Made by a program: the position numbers and the translations under genes
Shown: positions 1 through 29,294 of the stretch, piece by piece
Position numbering within the stretch: position 1 is the stretch's first letter
Layout: each line of letters opens with the position of its first letter
The notes under the pieces: model-generated
The model's input: only the letters and a program-made list of their open reading frames with translations
Databases searched by the model: none
Told to the model about the DNA's origin: nothing
DNA from: Chrysomallon squamiferum
Taxonomy: Eukaryota > Mollusca > Gastropoda > Neomphalida > Peltospiridae
Assembly (NCBI GenBank): GCA_012295275.1
Contig: CM022672.1
Location: 21,865,628-21,923,127 of the forward strand
Direction: 5' to 3'
Length of the DNA stretch: 57,500 bases

Positions 1-690
1 ACTGGGCCCGGTAGTAGACGTAAATCGGATGTAATGTCGTAAAACGCTTTAAAACGACGACAAATGTTATAAAACTAGCGTAAATAATTTGCGAATGAGT
101 ATGTCTACTGCTAAACCTTAAAGAACTCTGGTAACACATTTTAGTGATTTATTTTCTTAAAGAGTAACGAAGACAATGAAATTATATTATTTACCTTGTG
201 ATTTGCCTTCAAAAATGCCTGAAGTATGACGATAACTATCGTATAACTACGTCATTAAACAAGTTAACGAATCTTCCAAGTTTAATTTGTAAAGATACTT
301 TATGTTACTTTTTAAATTTGTTTTAAATACGTTTTTCACGTACTTTTATTGTGACGTAGTTGACATTACTGACTGGGGAAACGTCGGATGCACTAACGCT
401 CGGTGAACTTAAATTTACCCTAGAGAAGTAGCGTAAAGTCAAACTTGACGTAAGCCGACGTATATATGGTGACCGTAACTACATTCAAGCAAATGAGGCA
501 AATGCCTTATACCGAAATTGATGATTTTTTTTTTTAATATAAAGATTTTACTAATATATATTTAATTCGTTTATGTCTACAGTTACCGTTTGAAGTCGAC
601 CGACATCGTTGCGATGAAAGACATAACTGACTTCAAAGACATCAAACAGTTTTACGGCGATTTAGTGTTTGTGTCATATCAAAAAGAATC
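1..690. other. Unassigned segment with unusual dinucleotide bias
   Basis: No gene is recognised here. A hand count over the first 660 bases gives about 34 CpG against 16 GpC, and about 95 GT plus AC against 62 TG plus CA. Lines sampled elsewhere in the window run the other way, as expected for animal DNA with CpG decay. A short open stretch follows a possible acceptor near 581, but it has no recognisable domain. The cause is unknown: a CpG-rich regulatory stretch, a young insertion, or an assembly artefact. Confidence 0.35.
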
Positions 691-697
691 TAGTTTA

Positions 698-5525
<4,828 letters not shown>

Positions 5526-5576
5526 GGTATATGTGCTGTTTGCTATAAACACGTAAGTATGATATATGTGGGTGTA

Positions 5577-5624
<48 letters not shown>

Positions 5625-5657
5625 TAAAATTATTGTAGTTATTTTATGCCCATGACA

Positions 5658-5702
<45 letters not shown>

Positions 5703-5822
5703 CTACTTCACCTATAAAAGAATTAGTAAGTAATTACATTACTTTATTCGATTTTCTTTTCTTTTTTTATCTTTTTTTTTTTTATCTTTTTTTTGTTTCA
5801 GATCTTAGCAGTATCTCGACGG

Positions 5823-5828
5823 AATAAA
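5823..5828 (+). terminator. Polyadenylation signal AATAAA, EF-hand copy 1
   Basis: The AATAAA hexamer lies 21 bases into the proposed 3' UTR exon that begins at 5802 after a long pyrimidine tract. It is the first canonical signal in a plausible 3' UTR. Confidence 0.5.
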
Positions 5829-6333
5829 CTTGAAAACTAAAACTGTGCTTTCTTTGTAGTTTATTTTCTTACATATTCCAAAATATCTGCAGTCTGAATC
5901 AAACTTACTTTTGACATTTAACTCACCTAATTTGAGCAATTGCATGAATACTTGTTACTTATCTATATACATAAATTACCACATAACCCTGATTAAAATA
6001 TATTATTGTTATCAGGGAGACATTTGGCTTACTGAACCCTAAATAAATACTACAAAATGAGTTCTGTTATGAAACTTGAAAGTTCTTATTCTCAACATGG
6101 GAGATGACTCACCAGTGGAAACTCTAAGAGAACGCAGGGCGATAGCAAAAGCTACTGATTAGTGTTTTATAACAACATAACATATTTCATCTTGCTTCCA
6201 CCATTGGTATGAAATTTAACCTAGAGAGAACCCAGCTTCAAAAAAATAAAAAATAAAAATAAAAATAAAAATTTAAATTGGGGAGCAGAAATGTTAAAGG
6301 TTGCTTTAAATGATAACAAATGAGGACTTAGCT

Positions 6334-6371
<38 letters not shown>

Positions 6372-9300
6372 ACTGTTTTGTGGGCGTCGCATATAATTAT
6401 GAATAAAAGCAATAATATAATTATGGTTAAAAAAAATAACAATAATAAGACAGTGAGAGTGAAAACACGTGCTCTTTTTCAGTTGGTACCGAAATAATTT
6501 TAATATGCTCTTTTACATTATTCTCAAAAATATTTATTTATGATCTTTGATGAACTAGTCTGTGGCCAGTTTAACTGTCATTTAGCAGTGTCAGTATTTC
6601 ATCATATGAGAAACTGACTGAGTAGTTCTTTTATGACGATCTGAAATAGCGAAATACTGCGAAGTGTGGTAAAACAACTTAGTAAACACGAAGTCAACTT
6701 ATCACGTGTTTGTTACTGTTACAGCTCTCTGCTTTTTACCTTTCGTGTGACGTTACGTATATTATTAGTAGTATTTTTGTGTCGTGATTTTGTTATTCAA
6801 AAACTCAGAAGAAGTACATTAAACTACAAATGTATTAGATATATGTAAATAAAAGTGTGTGTGTGTGAGTAATATTGATTTTTACCATATTTAAGAAAAT
6901 GTATGTAATGGGGTCTAGGCTATGGTCATATTAACTAAGACTGTCGTTTAGCATTTGTCAGTCTGAAAGTTTCTGCATTTTAACGTATTAGTAATTAACA
7001 TTATGGTAAAAGTAACATTATTCAGTGTAAGAATAAGCACGAAGTGAAGTTATCATGAGTTTATTCATTTATTTATTTATTTACTTACTTATTTATTTTT
7101 GTCTATTTTAACTTGCGATTCATTCATGCAACTTTAACAAGTGCAGATGGTCAAGTTGACAAAACATATCGCATGAGGCACGTGTAACTGATTAATAAGA
7201 TGTCAGAAGATATTTTTAATTTGTTTTTGTTTATGCAGGTGTCGACATATGCTTTTGAAAACACATCAGGGCAGAACATTTCAAACATGAATCATACTGT
7301 GCTTATCGTTATCGATCTTAAAAATGAATATTTTATTTCAAAAACCTTTGTGTTTTAAATAAACAAAACATTCAAGCTGTCGTTGTTATTATTTATTCAT
7401 TATTTTATTTATATATTGATCTATCTATTTATAATTTGTATACAACATTTTTTTTTTTATCCTTTCTGAATGTGTTAATTAATAATAATATTTTATTTGT
7501 GTATCTTTCAAATAATTTCTACGATAAACATTATTCATTATCTCCAACATTTTCATTTTATTTGGACATAACGTAATGACGAAGTGATAGCGAGTCTAAT
7601 TTATGTGGGTTTTTGTACTTTTTAAATTCTCTCTTTAGAAACAAGAATATTAAATGTCTCTCGTATTTTAGTTAATTATATTCCGTAACATCTACGAAGT
7701 TCCTCCATCACTGAAAGAAAAGTTTACCGCGATGTGACCATCATCGTACAATAATCACTTCTAGAAGTAGTGCCTAGATATAACACAGACAAGAAAAGAA
7801 ATAAAGTTGTTTTGACCTCTGACAGTAATGTCTCAGTAATCTAATTATACAGCAGTAGTGTTTAGTTTTTAATTCATTTTCATTTATTCGTTAAGATTTA
7901 TGTGATGATCCAGTGGCTGTTTAAGTTTTCAAATTTGTTGATATTGCAATATTTCTTTTAGCAACATTTAACACGTAGTATTTAGTAATAATAACCTCAA
8001 CACTTGTAATATAATTTATATACTTAGACACACACATAAATACTTATGTACCACCATCCATCAGTCCATCCATATATAGAAAAATATATATATATATATA
8101 TACATACATTATATATACATATACACATACATACATCCACACATACAGACAGACATACAGACATACGAATATACATACATAAATATACCCCTACAAATGT
8201 GCATACATATTAAGTACAAATACGATGATAACAGATATATTGAAAAATTACTGTTAATTTAGAATTTTTACAAACATTTAGCAGACAATGTATTCTGTGT
8301 TTAGTATATTTGAGATGCATGTTTGAGATGAAATATGGTAAAGTGCATATTAAACATATTTCGCTACAAACTGAAAATGAGGATGTATTTCATTGTTTTA
8401 TTATATTGTGATTCTTAATCATAATTATATTATTGCTTTCGTTCACAATTATATGCAACGCCGTAGTAATAGGTTAAAAAAGCTAAATTTATTGTTATAT
8501 GACGCAATTGTTCATCGTTTATTATCATTTTAAGTATCTTATCTGAATTCTCGATAGAATTATTTGTTACACACATTATTTTATTTGTTTTTATCGTCGA
8601 TAATTTTTTTAATTTTAATTTTTTTTTTTTTTACCATGCAATAATTTAAACTTATATTGTAAGAAGAAAAACGTTTCTATCAATACAAGAATTAATTTAT
8701 GTAAGTAATATCAGTCGCTGAGTATTAGCTGATTAAACAATCTTCATTTTGACTGCAGAAAAGTGGAACCAATTCAGATCATTTAGAAAATGAAACAAAA
8801 GAAAACAGAGAATAGTAAATGGTTTTAATTTAACTGTGATGTTTCTTCGATCTAGATGCTGCTGAGTTCTGAAAGAAACACAAATATTGTTATAATTACT
8901 TGTTGTACTAACTGCATCGTTAGTCACGTTGCTAAAGTCTTCACGTTTTGGCTTAAAACGTCAATCATGAGTGTTTCATTCCAGTTGACAGTGTTCGTTA
9001 ATCTTTTAATTCCGGATCTAGTTTTTATAATTGTTGCATATGATTTATTGCATGAATTTGATTTATCTTTTACTCTCTCAGTTTATCATGCATAAAGTCT
9101 GTACATACAAAAATATATATACAGTTATAGAAATTATTTGAAAATATTATTGTAAGGTAGTTTTGTGCACATTTATTTATTATTAGTGAGAAATAAAAAC
9201 ATTTAGATGTTTGAAAATTGCTATTAAAAATACATCCCCTTCAATAATGTTTACTCTTCAGAAATGATGAAAATAGGTATGACTTACCTTTCCGTTATTC

Positions 9301-9753
9301 CTTTATATAAAATAAATATAATTATTTATGCATTCATAACAAATATTTTAAAATATTTTGAAATAGTACTTGATTTACTTTTAATGAGAAATAAAATCTT
9401 TTAGACGTATATTCATATATAACATTTTAACTCTTAAGAAATGATGAAAATAATTTTGACTTACTATTGGTTAATCCTGTACAAAAAATAAAAAATAAAA
9501 AAAAAAAAAATAAACAATTAATAAATCGAATTTTATTTCAGCAACTAAAGACTGTAGTAAAAAAAATATGATAATTTTTAAAGTCTTATATTTATAAGTT
9601 AGCACATTTATTTTCACAAATAAAATGAAGTAGGCAACAATTAAAAAGGACAAGTAATATTTGCATCCTATAATTTTACGGTTAAACTTAAGTTGCCTAC
9701 AATAAGCAAATCGCTTTTATTTGTTTGAGAGTACTTGTGTGTGTATGTATATT

Positions 9754-9807
<54 letters not shown>

Positions 9808-9832
9808 AAATATTTCAAATATCGGGGTAAAC
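5829..9832. other. Intergenic gap between the convergent EF-hand genes
   Basis: About 4 kb with no coding exon that I can support on either strand. It is AT-rich, with poly-T near 6338-6367, an A-rich/AAAAT run near 6240-6272, TA and TACA repeats at 8080-8200 and an AG array at about 9758-9804. Open frames of 60-80 codons here lack domain features. Confidence 0.6.
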
Positions 9833-13549
<3,717 letters not shown>

Positions 13550-13608
13550 TCCTATTCCTTCTTTATCTCTTTAAATAATAAATATAATTATATTTAATTT
13601 CAATTTTA

Positions 13609-13643
<35 letters not shown>

Positions 13644-13864
13644 ATAATAATAATAATAAATAAAATAACGCATAAATAAACACATACATAAAAATATAGA
13701 TAAATACATGCATACATACATTCATACAGACACACACATATATATACATATACATACCTATCTACCTACATACATACATACATATATATGCATCTATATA
13801 TAAAAACATACATGCATGCATGAATAAAATTAACTAAGAAGCTCAAATAAGGAGCACCAAAATG

Positions 13865-13954
<90 letters not shown>

Positions 13955-15178
13955 GACTTTCTTTTCTTTTCGTTCTTGCTTTATTAAAATTAGTCATATG
14001 ACAGACAAAGGAAAGTCAGTGTTAATCCATTTACAAATAAATAATAAACGACTACTTAACGGGCTATGCATTTCTTTAGTACTGTCTGCAAAAACTGTTA
14101 TACTCGAACATAAAAAGTACTTGTTATCTAGAAAGCCAGCGCTTTTGAAATTATATATTAAATTTTTGGTCTTCCTAAATGAGTCACGTAGTTGGTGAAT
14201 AAACTATGTTTTTGGTTTTAATTTTTAAATTAATTGTTTTGTTTTTTAAAGGATTTTTTTTTATTTTTTTGTTTTTTCGTTTGTTTTGTTTGTTCTTATT
14301 ATTGTTCCTTTTGTTAAAAAACATTTATTTATTTTTTTGGGGGGGGATATGGGGTATTTTGGTTTTGTTACATGTAGATTTATAAAAAAAAAACTTGTGT
14401 AGGAATGTATGTATTCTTTCTCCAGGGTACAGATTTATTTATATCATGGCATTAAGAGATACAGCATCTAGAAACCGCACCCATTTAAATTACTATATTA
14501 ATTTACTCGTAAATGGTTCTTTAATAAAATTTTTGCTTTTACTTTTTATTGCGCTTTTTCCTTGAGATAAAATTAGATTTGGAGAAAGTGCAACGCAGAG
14601 TCAGTTTATTACATGCATATTTGGCAAAAATTAATCTTAATATTATACTTACTTACTTACTTATTTTTAAATTACTAGTTTTAAAACTTATTAAATATAC
14701 ATCTAGCTTCATTTCTTTTTAATTTTTGTCATCACGAAAACGTTTATTTCTGGGCAAGACTCAACATGTTGACTATCAGAAACACTGGTAAGTACTGTGC
14801 TGCAATGTCTGTGATGATTCGCATATTTAATTAATTGAGAGGCTATAACAACACTCCTTTTGTAATATTAGCTTACCAAAAGTTAGTTACAGTAATGACT
14901 AAAATAATACAGTTTTACCAGTTTCGTAGCTGGAGAAATTCTTCGGAGTATTCGCCAATTTTATTCTGGAATGTTCTCTGTTCTGTTGTTTACAGGTTTA
15001 TATACTGTTGTATGTAATCAGTGACACGTCACCTAGAAAACACGCTCGTTTGAATAAACACATTATTTTATTACTTTATTCAAATGTCACACAAGGATGA
15101 TGCGTTAATTTTTAATTCCAAACATGTGATTACTTTCCATAAATTGCAACGAAATATCTGTCTGTGTGTGTGTGTTTC

Positions 15179-15275
<97 letters not shown>

Positions 15276-18063
15276 ATTATTTTTGTTTTTCTCATAAATA
15301 ATTCCTGTTAGTTATGCGGGCATGCTACTCTCTTTGATACTGCAAAATAAAATGGTGTACGCTTTCAAATTATAAAATTCTGTTAGGATGTTCTATTCTT
15401 TTCTTTCCTCGCTGTTATCAACAATGACCTTCGTGCTGTATAACTAACTGCTCAGTGTCATGTCTAAGACATGTAAATCAGAAATATTGCAATTAGTTAA
15501 TCGCTATTACATCAGTCTTGTTCTCTTCAGCTGGTCAATACGATTTAAGTTTGAATTCTTCGTCGAGACATCGGCGAATTGTTCAGTGACTGACGTCATC
15601 GCTTTGTTTGAAATTGCTCGACAATCATTTCATGTATAACCTGCAACTCACTGATCGTATACCAATAGAAAACGTTTAATATCAATCATCATCTTTTCTC
15701 CTATGAACAACAACAACAACAAGACTACTTGGATTTCTTGACAGAGTTACGAACAGCGTTTTTACAAAAGTTGCTGCCCCAACATCAGATACTGATAAAA
15801 TGATGAATGGGTTGTTTATAGGAGAAAATTAACCGACTGTTTGAATAATTATCAGTCGCTGTTTAGAAAACGTCAGAAATTCCTATTATACACTGACGAT
15901 TTGTTGACCGTAATGATATAAAAGAAACCAGTTTTCATAAAACAGATGAAGTGGAAATTTTCTTTTTTTAAAATTAAAAAAAAAACAAAAAAGTAAATAA
16001 GATATAGGGAAATGAAGAATAAAAACGATGATGATGTTAATAAATAATATCGTTCTATCTTTGTGTCTGTTTATCTAGCTATATTTCAGCCAGTCTGTTT
16101 ATTTATCTATGTATATATGTATCTGTCTATCTGTCTTTGTATATACATAATTTATGTACATACAAAATTGTCTGGAATCAAATAATTTGCATTAAATTCA
16201 GTGTATAAATATAAAAATTTAATTCCAGAAATAAATATTAATGTGCTCATTATGTATTTCCAACGTTGCCATATGCTGCATATATTAGAAAGCAAATTAA
16301 ACATTTTTAAGTCTGAAACATTATCGATAAACATATGGCATTGTTTCAGCTTTAATATGTTTAATTTATGATGAGAATACCTAATGTTAGGATTACACGT
16401 CTACATTTCATCCCTTTATATCATCATGGCCTGCCTGACAGATAGATCACGATTTTTCTGACAACCAAATAAACATTATCCCAATATTCATAATGCTATT
16501 TTTTTTTTTTTTTTTTTTTTTTACTTGTTGTTTTAAATGTTTTGAAAATAACTGAATTTATTTGAATTCAAAATGAACATTTAGTATTTGTTGTTTTCAA
16601 AATCTCTCTCCTCCCTTCTCTTGTCCGAAACCACCTTATTTGATACGATTTTAACCGAATTGGAGTTAACTGTTCTCCGAAAAGTACCGAATTTTACGTA
16701 GTAACCTGCCGGAGGCAAACAGCTTTCTTAAATAAATAATGTATAACCAAAAATGGCGTTATCATTATATATACTAGTCACTTATAGAAGTCAGATATAA
16801 GTGTTTGCCTTCATATAACAGAAGCAAATACTAGTATTTTGAGGCCCAGTTCGGTTAAGTAAAAAAAAAAAGAATAGTTGAAATGAGTTTTTTAGGCTAG
16901 TATGATTATGTCCATCTAAGTTTAACACGGTTTAGTCTTGAAAAAGTGGACACAAACGCTCACAATTCGAGTATTCGGGGACGGAAAAACAGCTCTGATG
17001 GACTTTTGTATGAATATCGCTCTTTATCCATTCCAAAGTCGGTCAGAAATGTTCACCGCCAGAGGATACTCGGCCTAACATTAACATTTGCACCAGTTTT
17101 AAATCCACGAGAGTGTGCCTAGAAAATAAAATTAGAAGTATATTTATCTTCTAAATTTGTTTTTGTTCTACATACAAGTATGACATTTATTCATTTGATT
17201 AATTTATCATAATATAATTTATAATTGCATAAACGAATACGCCACAGACACCCCTAATGTCGGTGGTCTTTAATCCGTTCCAATTTATGTACTGATAGAC
17301 TAACTGGTTGTAATGGGTTAATGCTGTTTATATACTGAGTAATGAATGCGTAGCAAAGTGACGATGTTTAGTGTATCCTATTGGCGCCAGGTTTGCTATC
17401 AAATTAATGGAAATTAACACTAACAGTAAATTAATAAAGAAGTCTTATAAGTATGACAAATAATTTGCAGTTACAATTTTTTAAATTAAATGTGAGCAGA
17501 CAGGTTTTTATTTCTTTTTTTGTATACCTAAATTGTTAACTGACTGTTTTCGTTTGTTTTCATCCGAAGTTCCAAATTTTCTATGCGCGTTATTATTATT
17601 ATACACTACTGTGACTACAGTGATGATTAAATGAATGAATCGAACGTCGAAAGTTGCATGTATTGTGAAAACTGTTATGCGTTTTGACTCAGTTATTTAT
17701 TATTTTTTGAAGTATAATAATTAAAATGAAACGGTTTGAATTCTTGTTAACATATATATATATATATATATTATAGATATGTTATTTAATACTCTAGACT
17801 AGCCTTTTTAAGGCTTTTACTTTTAAATTTAATACCATGAGTATGAATTTATTTATCGTTGTAATATTTGTATGAAATTGCTAGATCAGCTGATTTAGAA
17901 GTTATTAATTTACATTCTTTCTTGAGGATAATGGAATGCAGTATAGAAAGGAATCATGAGTGAGCATAGTTTATTTTAAGAATTTTCAAATGAAACAATA
18001 ATATAAATAATTATAAAACAATTTTCTTTAAATTAACATTTTCTTTTTATCTTGAATTTAAGA
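13550..18063. other. Intergenic gap between EF-hand copy 2 and CDC7
   Basis: No coding exon was recognised. It holds a poly-A run then AAT repeats near 13612-13660, a TACA-rich stretch, an AG array at 13869-13946, an AG array at 15182-15274 and poly-T at 16500-16522. The promoter of the minus-strand EF-hand gene should lie just above 13550 and that of CDC7 below 18064. A possible acceptor (tttaag) ends 1 base before the CDC7 start codon, so an upstream noncoding exon is possible. Confidence 0.6.
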
Positions 18064-24989
<6,926 letters not shown>

Positions 24990-25042
24990 CGAAGGATTTG
25001 CTTCATTTTCTTTTTATAGCAAATCAAAAACTGTATGATACG

Positions 25043-25048
25043 AATAAA
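25043..25048 (+). terminator. Polyadenylation signal AATAAA, CDC7
   Basis: The hexamer lies 54 bases after the CDC7 stop codon at 24987-24989, which would give a short 3' UTR. Confidence 0.6.
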
Positions 25049-26985
25049 AGTGTGTAACTGTGTATTAGTTAATTTTAGAATGAGCAAAATATGGATTTTC
25101 TTTTATTTCATTTTTATGATTTTTGTTTTGTTATTATTATAACTTCTACTATTATTATTATTATTATTTTTTATTATTATTATTATTATTATCATCATCA
25201 TTATTATTATGAAGGTAAAATTATGTAATACTAGCATTCTTGTTCTTTTTAACTACATCCACATTTCTTGTTTATTGATATATTAATATACAGTAAAATA
25301 TTCTGTTAGTAATATTTAATGCATGCAGTTGTCAGTTCAAACTTACACGTAAGAGACATAATTGATTAATATTAGTGGTTGAAACCACTGAACCTCAAAT
25401 TAAGCTTCTGCATGCTATATATTTATAAATGCTTACAACGCTGCCACATAATCTATTTCCATTGTATTCTGGTGACCAGTATAAACTTCAACCATGGGAA
25501 CGGCAACTATTGGAATCATTTAAAAAGGGATTTTGAATTAAAAACAGAGATTTGCTGGCATAAACGAAATAAGTATATATCACAGACAGAGGGTATACCC
25601 ATCAGAAAGTTATTTCTGTCTGCCAAGAGATAATGGTTTGCATTGCTAATTAATAAAAAATTCTGTTGTTGGCTTAAAAGCTGTCTTAGTACTGTTTCTC
25701 AGTGGTGGAATTGGTGATGTTTTTTTTTGTTGTTTTCGAGTTATAAAATAAATAATTCCGACTACTATGCTTAAATCTAATGTTCCATGAATAATTGTAA
25801 TTATCTCTTTCTGTCTCATACATACATAAATGTTTTCGTAATTACATACACAGTAGGGTGTGTGTGAGGTGCAATATTTGAACGACTGCCAGAATATTTC
25901 GTAAGGGGTCAGAGTAACTAGTTTAGCGTTACGATCCATTACATTATTGAATGAACAATATTATGAATTAAAATGAATATATACATAAAACAGATGGTAT
26001 GTAGCACACTCATATACATTCCTGATGTATGCATGCATGCACATATGTGATAAGATACAATAAAACGAACTTTTACCTATGTTCCGTACGACAGATAACC
26101 AACTCCGATGCGTTTCTGTACGTTTTTATTTCCCGTATAATGTACTGATTGGTGACGTCATAATTACCATACGTAATGTCCGCTAAACCACCGGTGTCCA
26201 TAAACTGAAAATTTTATTGTTGCCTTTCATATATATATATATTTTTAAATTAATTATTATTATGACAATATTGAAATAGCCATAAGTCGTAAGTCATCTC
26301 GAATTTGTAATCTACTCGAATGTTTCTCTGTAAAGCTCAGATAGAAAGTGCTAACGTGAATACAGGATACATGATGAGAACTATTGTGCGTGTAATGCCA
26401 AATGAATAGTTAATATTTTATGTGGTATTAACCAAAATAATTTTGTGGTTGGTTAACTACATAGGGGTAAATATTTATCTTAACTGATATTTTCAAAGTT
26501 TCTAATTTATCGGGACGGGGGAGTTTAAGTCATCTAATTCCAGATAATCGTACTGCAATGTGGCGAGTCACACTTTAATAATTAGTGTGTTAAGACTTCT
26601 GTTATTATAGCATTAGAGTGACCAGGAAGCTGACATGACATGTAGATCACCTATTAGGCTATTATCCTTTCCAGGAAGATTCTTACGGCTATAAAACTAT
26701 AAGACTAGCGATTTTGTTTTTCATTCGATCATACAATTTATGTACCAAAGATCCCTTTTAATAATAGGTTGGATTTTCTTCGAATAAGTGTAAAGTCAAT
26801 GACATTAAATCCGATTTTATTCTTTCATGAATGTAGACTCAGTCGTTTTATGAATACACTGTCCTAAATAACAAAAATTCAGACATTTACGTATGCTTCC
26901 GTGTCTCTATTGAGACTTGCAGTTCATATATCTGTAAATATTTCAAATATCATAAACCAATTCGGGAAATAGTAATACAATATAA
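25049..26985. other. Intergenic gap between CDC7 and the minus-strand ankyrin gene
   Basis: No exon is supported. ATT repeats lie near 25140-25210. The rest is AT-rich unique sequence, including a convergent 3' flank for CDC7 and the minus-strand ankyrin gene. Open frames such as 25379-25633 have no recognisable domain. Confidence 0.6.
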
Positions 26986-26991
26986 TTTATT
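26986..26991 (-). terminator. Polyadenylation signal (minus strand), ankyrin gene A
   Basis: TTTATT on the plus strand is AATAAA on the minus strand, about 93 bases past the stop codon of the minus-strand ankyrin/SOCS gene. Confidence 0.5.
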
Positions 26992-27083
26992 TTTAAACAT
27001 TCAAAGCTCTAATAATTAACAATTATAACAAAATCTGAATAAAATACAGTTATTTTATCAAAGTTCAACAATCAAAACGAGCT

Positions 27084-28582
27084 CTATCCATCGAAAAGTA
27101 AATATGACCGAACAACAGAAGGAAGCGGTAAACAGTTCACTTTATTCGGCAGTCTCGGCATCAGTAGTTCCCGGATGTACAGTCTCACGAGCTGTCTTGC
27201 TGACAAAGGTTTCGAAGCCAGCTCTGTTAGCATCGACCTTTCCCGATTGTTCAGACCCGAGTAGTGTTTTATTGCATGTATATCAAACAAACTTCCCGCC
27301 ATCGCCAACAAATCAAATATGTCTGATCTTTCCTTCACCTTGTCGTTTGGCAGATAATGTAAAACACCGTGTGGATCTTTTAGTCTGGCTATGGATGTGG
27401 ATCCTTTGAAGTTGACCCTTGCTCCATATTTAATGAGAGCGTGTATGATATCGTAGGTGACTTTTTCGGCTATGTTCTTCAAGTATTCCGTGAGAGGAGA
27501 AAGACAAGGAGACGAGTAGCTTAAAATACTGGAGTGCGCGTTGGGGTCGGCACCATGCTCAAGAAGAAGTTCGATCAGTTCCTTCTGACATTTGAGATTG
27601 AGTGTGGCGCATGCCAACATCAATGCCGTTGCGTTTTCTTCAGTTTTCTCATCCACATCAGCATGCCATCTCAGAAGCATTTCACAAATATCCGGCCTGT
27701 CCTTTAAAACTGCCGCGTGCAGAGCTGAATACTTGTAGTTTTCTGGACGTGAAGGACTGGCGCCTTGTCTCAGCAGCATGTGGATAATTCCAATGTTTCC
27801 TTTTTCGATTGCATAATGTAAAGCAGTCTTCTGTTCAAATCTGGGCGGGCACTGCAGATTCACATCAGCTGCGTACTTCAGCAGCATCCTGCATGCTTCG
27901 ATATTCTGTTGTCTGCAGGCCTTCATTAAAGGTGACGTCCCGCAACGATTAAATACGTTAGGATCTGCGCCATACTGCAGCAAAATCTCCAGACATTCTA
28001 GATGTTCCAGTGGAACCAGGTTAATTTCGTATCCCATGAAATACAAATGATCTGGTTTCGCACCATTTTCTAGAAGCAAACGAGCACAGTCAACATGATT
28101 GTTTTCCAGCGCTAAATTCAAAGGTTCTACGGTCAAGCAACCTAGAGCCCTCGCGTTCTCGTCGACGCTGTTCTCTCCGAATGAATCAACAACAGCTCCG
28201 TTTTGAATAAGGATTTCCATAGACCGTAGATTACCTTTCCTGGCGCAGAGATGAATGGGCGTATAGCCGATGTCGTCTGTTGCATTGACGTCCGCGCCTT
28301 TCTCAATGAGGTACCGGACACAAGGAACGTAATCGCCATAGACCGCGTAGTGAATGGGTTTGAGTCCACGCTTTACCGATTCATTGATTTTAGCTCCACA
28401 TTTGATGACAACTTCGATATCTTCAATCGTCGACTTGAAGGTGATACAGTCAACGAGCAGACGCTGGAGGTTTTCCGGGTCGTACAGAGATGATCTCTTT
28501 CTGTTCGAGTCGTCTTCATCCTGACTGCTAGTCTTTTCATCGGTCTGAAGTTACAAAGCAAATTATCTGTTATGTTTTTAAA

Positions 28583-28613
<31 letters not shown>

Positions 28614-28703
28614 TACATAGATAAAGTCTGAAACAGAGACGTATGATACATACATACATACATACATACATATAGACCTGTACAAGCATAATCATGCATA
28701 CCA

Positions 28704-28738
<35 letters not shown>

Positions 28739-28768
28739 ACATGGGATTTGTAATAAATTCACACAGAC

Positions 28769-28835
<67 letters not shown>

Positions 28836-29294
28836 TTTAATATTCTGTTTAATAATTCTATTATTCCGCTATTATAAAACGATAAGCAGCTAAAAGTTAA
28901 ACGAATACTGCGCAAAAGATAAATTAATATTTGCCAAACTATTCAAATAACTATTGTTTTTCTACTCTATAAGTTATCCAAAAAGAATGAAGAATAAGTT
29001 TATTTAAAATTATACTAAGAATATCCACGAATTTAAACATTTCTCTTATAATTTCCTCTTCGATATTTGTTATAATCAAAACAAAACTAATTATACAGGT
29101 ACTTTTTATTACTGTTATTTATTTATTTTTGGTATTCTACAGTTTCTATTATTGTGAGATTCCGTTTTGTTTTTCTTCATAACATAAAATTTTGATTTCC
29201 GTGTTTATTAGTAGATTTCTGTATAAAACGTAAGTAAATGTTGATATTTAGAAAACGAGTTATTTAATATTACCTTCGAAGTTCCTTCTGCCAT
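27084..29294 (-). CDS. Ankyrin-repeat SOCS-box protein A (ASB-like)
   Basis: Two coding exons are proposed: 29294-29274 (21 nt, MAEGTSK) and 28544-27084, giving 493 residues. About nine ankyrin repeats run from roughly residue 65 to 390, with signatures such as PIHLCARKGN, SPLMKACRQQNIEACRMLL and TALHYAIEKGNIGIIHMLL. The C terminus fits a SOCS box: an ARQLVRLYIRELL-like BC box, then LPLPSVVRSYLLF as a Cul5-box-like end. ASB-family proteins are substrate receptors of elongin B/C-Cullin-5 ubiquitin ligases, so a role in targeted ubiquitination is inferred; the substrate is unknown. The gene is divergent from a near-duplicate at 30350-32660. Its single intron (28545-29273) carries CA and AG arrays. 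The acidic, serine-rich residues just after exon 1 are not shared with the partner. It resembles ASB proteins generally, but I cannot name an orthologue. Confidence 0.88.
28770..28832. repeat. (GA)n array in ankyrin gene A intron
   Basis: CAGA units pass into about 55 bases of GA. CA arrays at about 28594-28612 and 28705-28736 and TACA repeats lie in the same intron. Confidence 0.95.
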
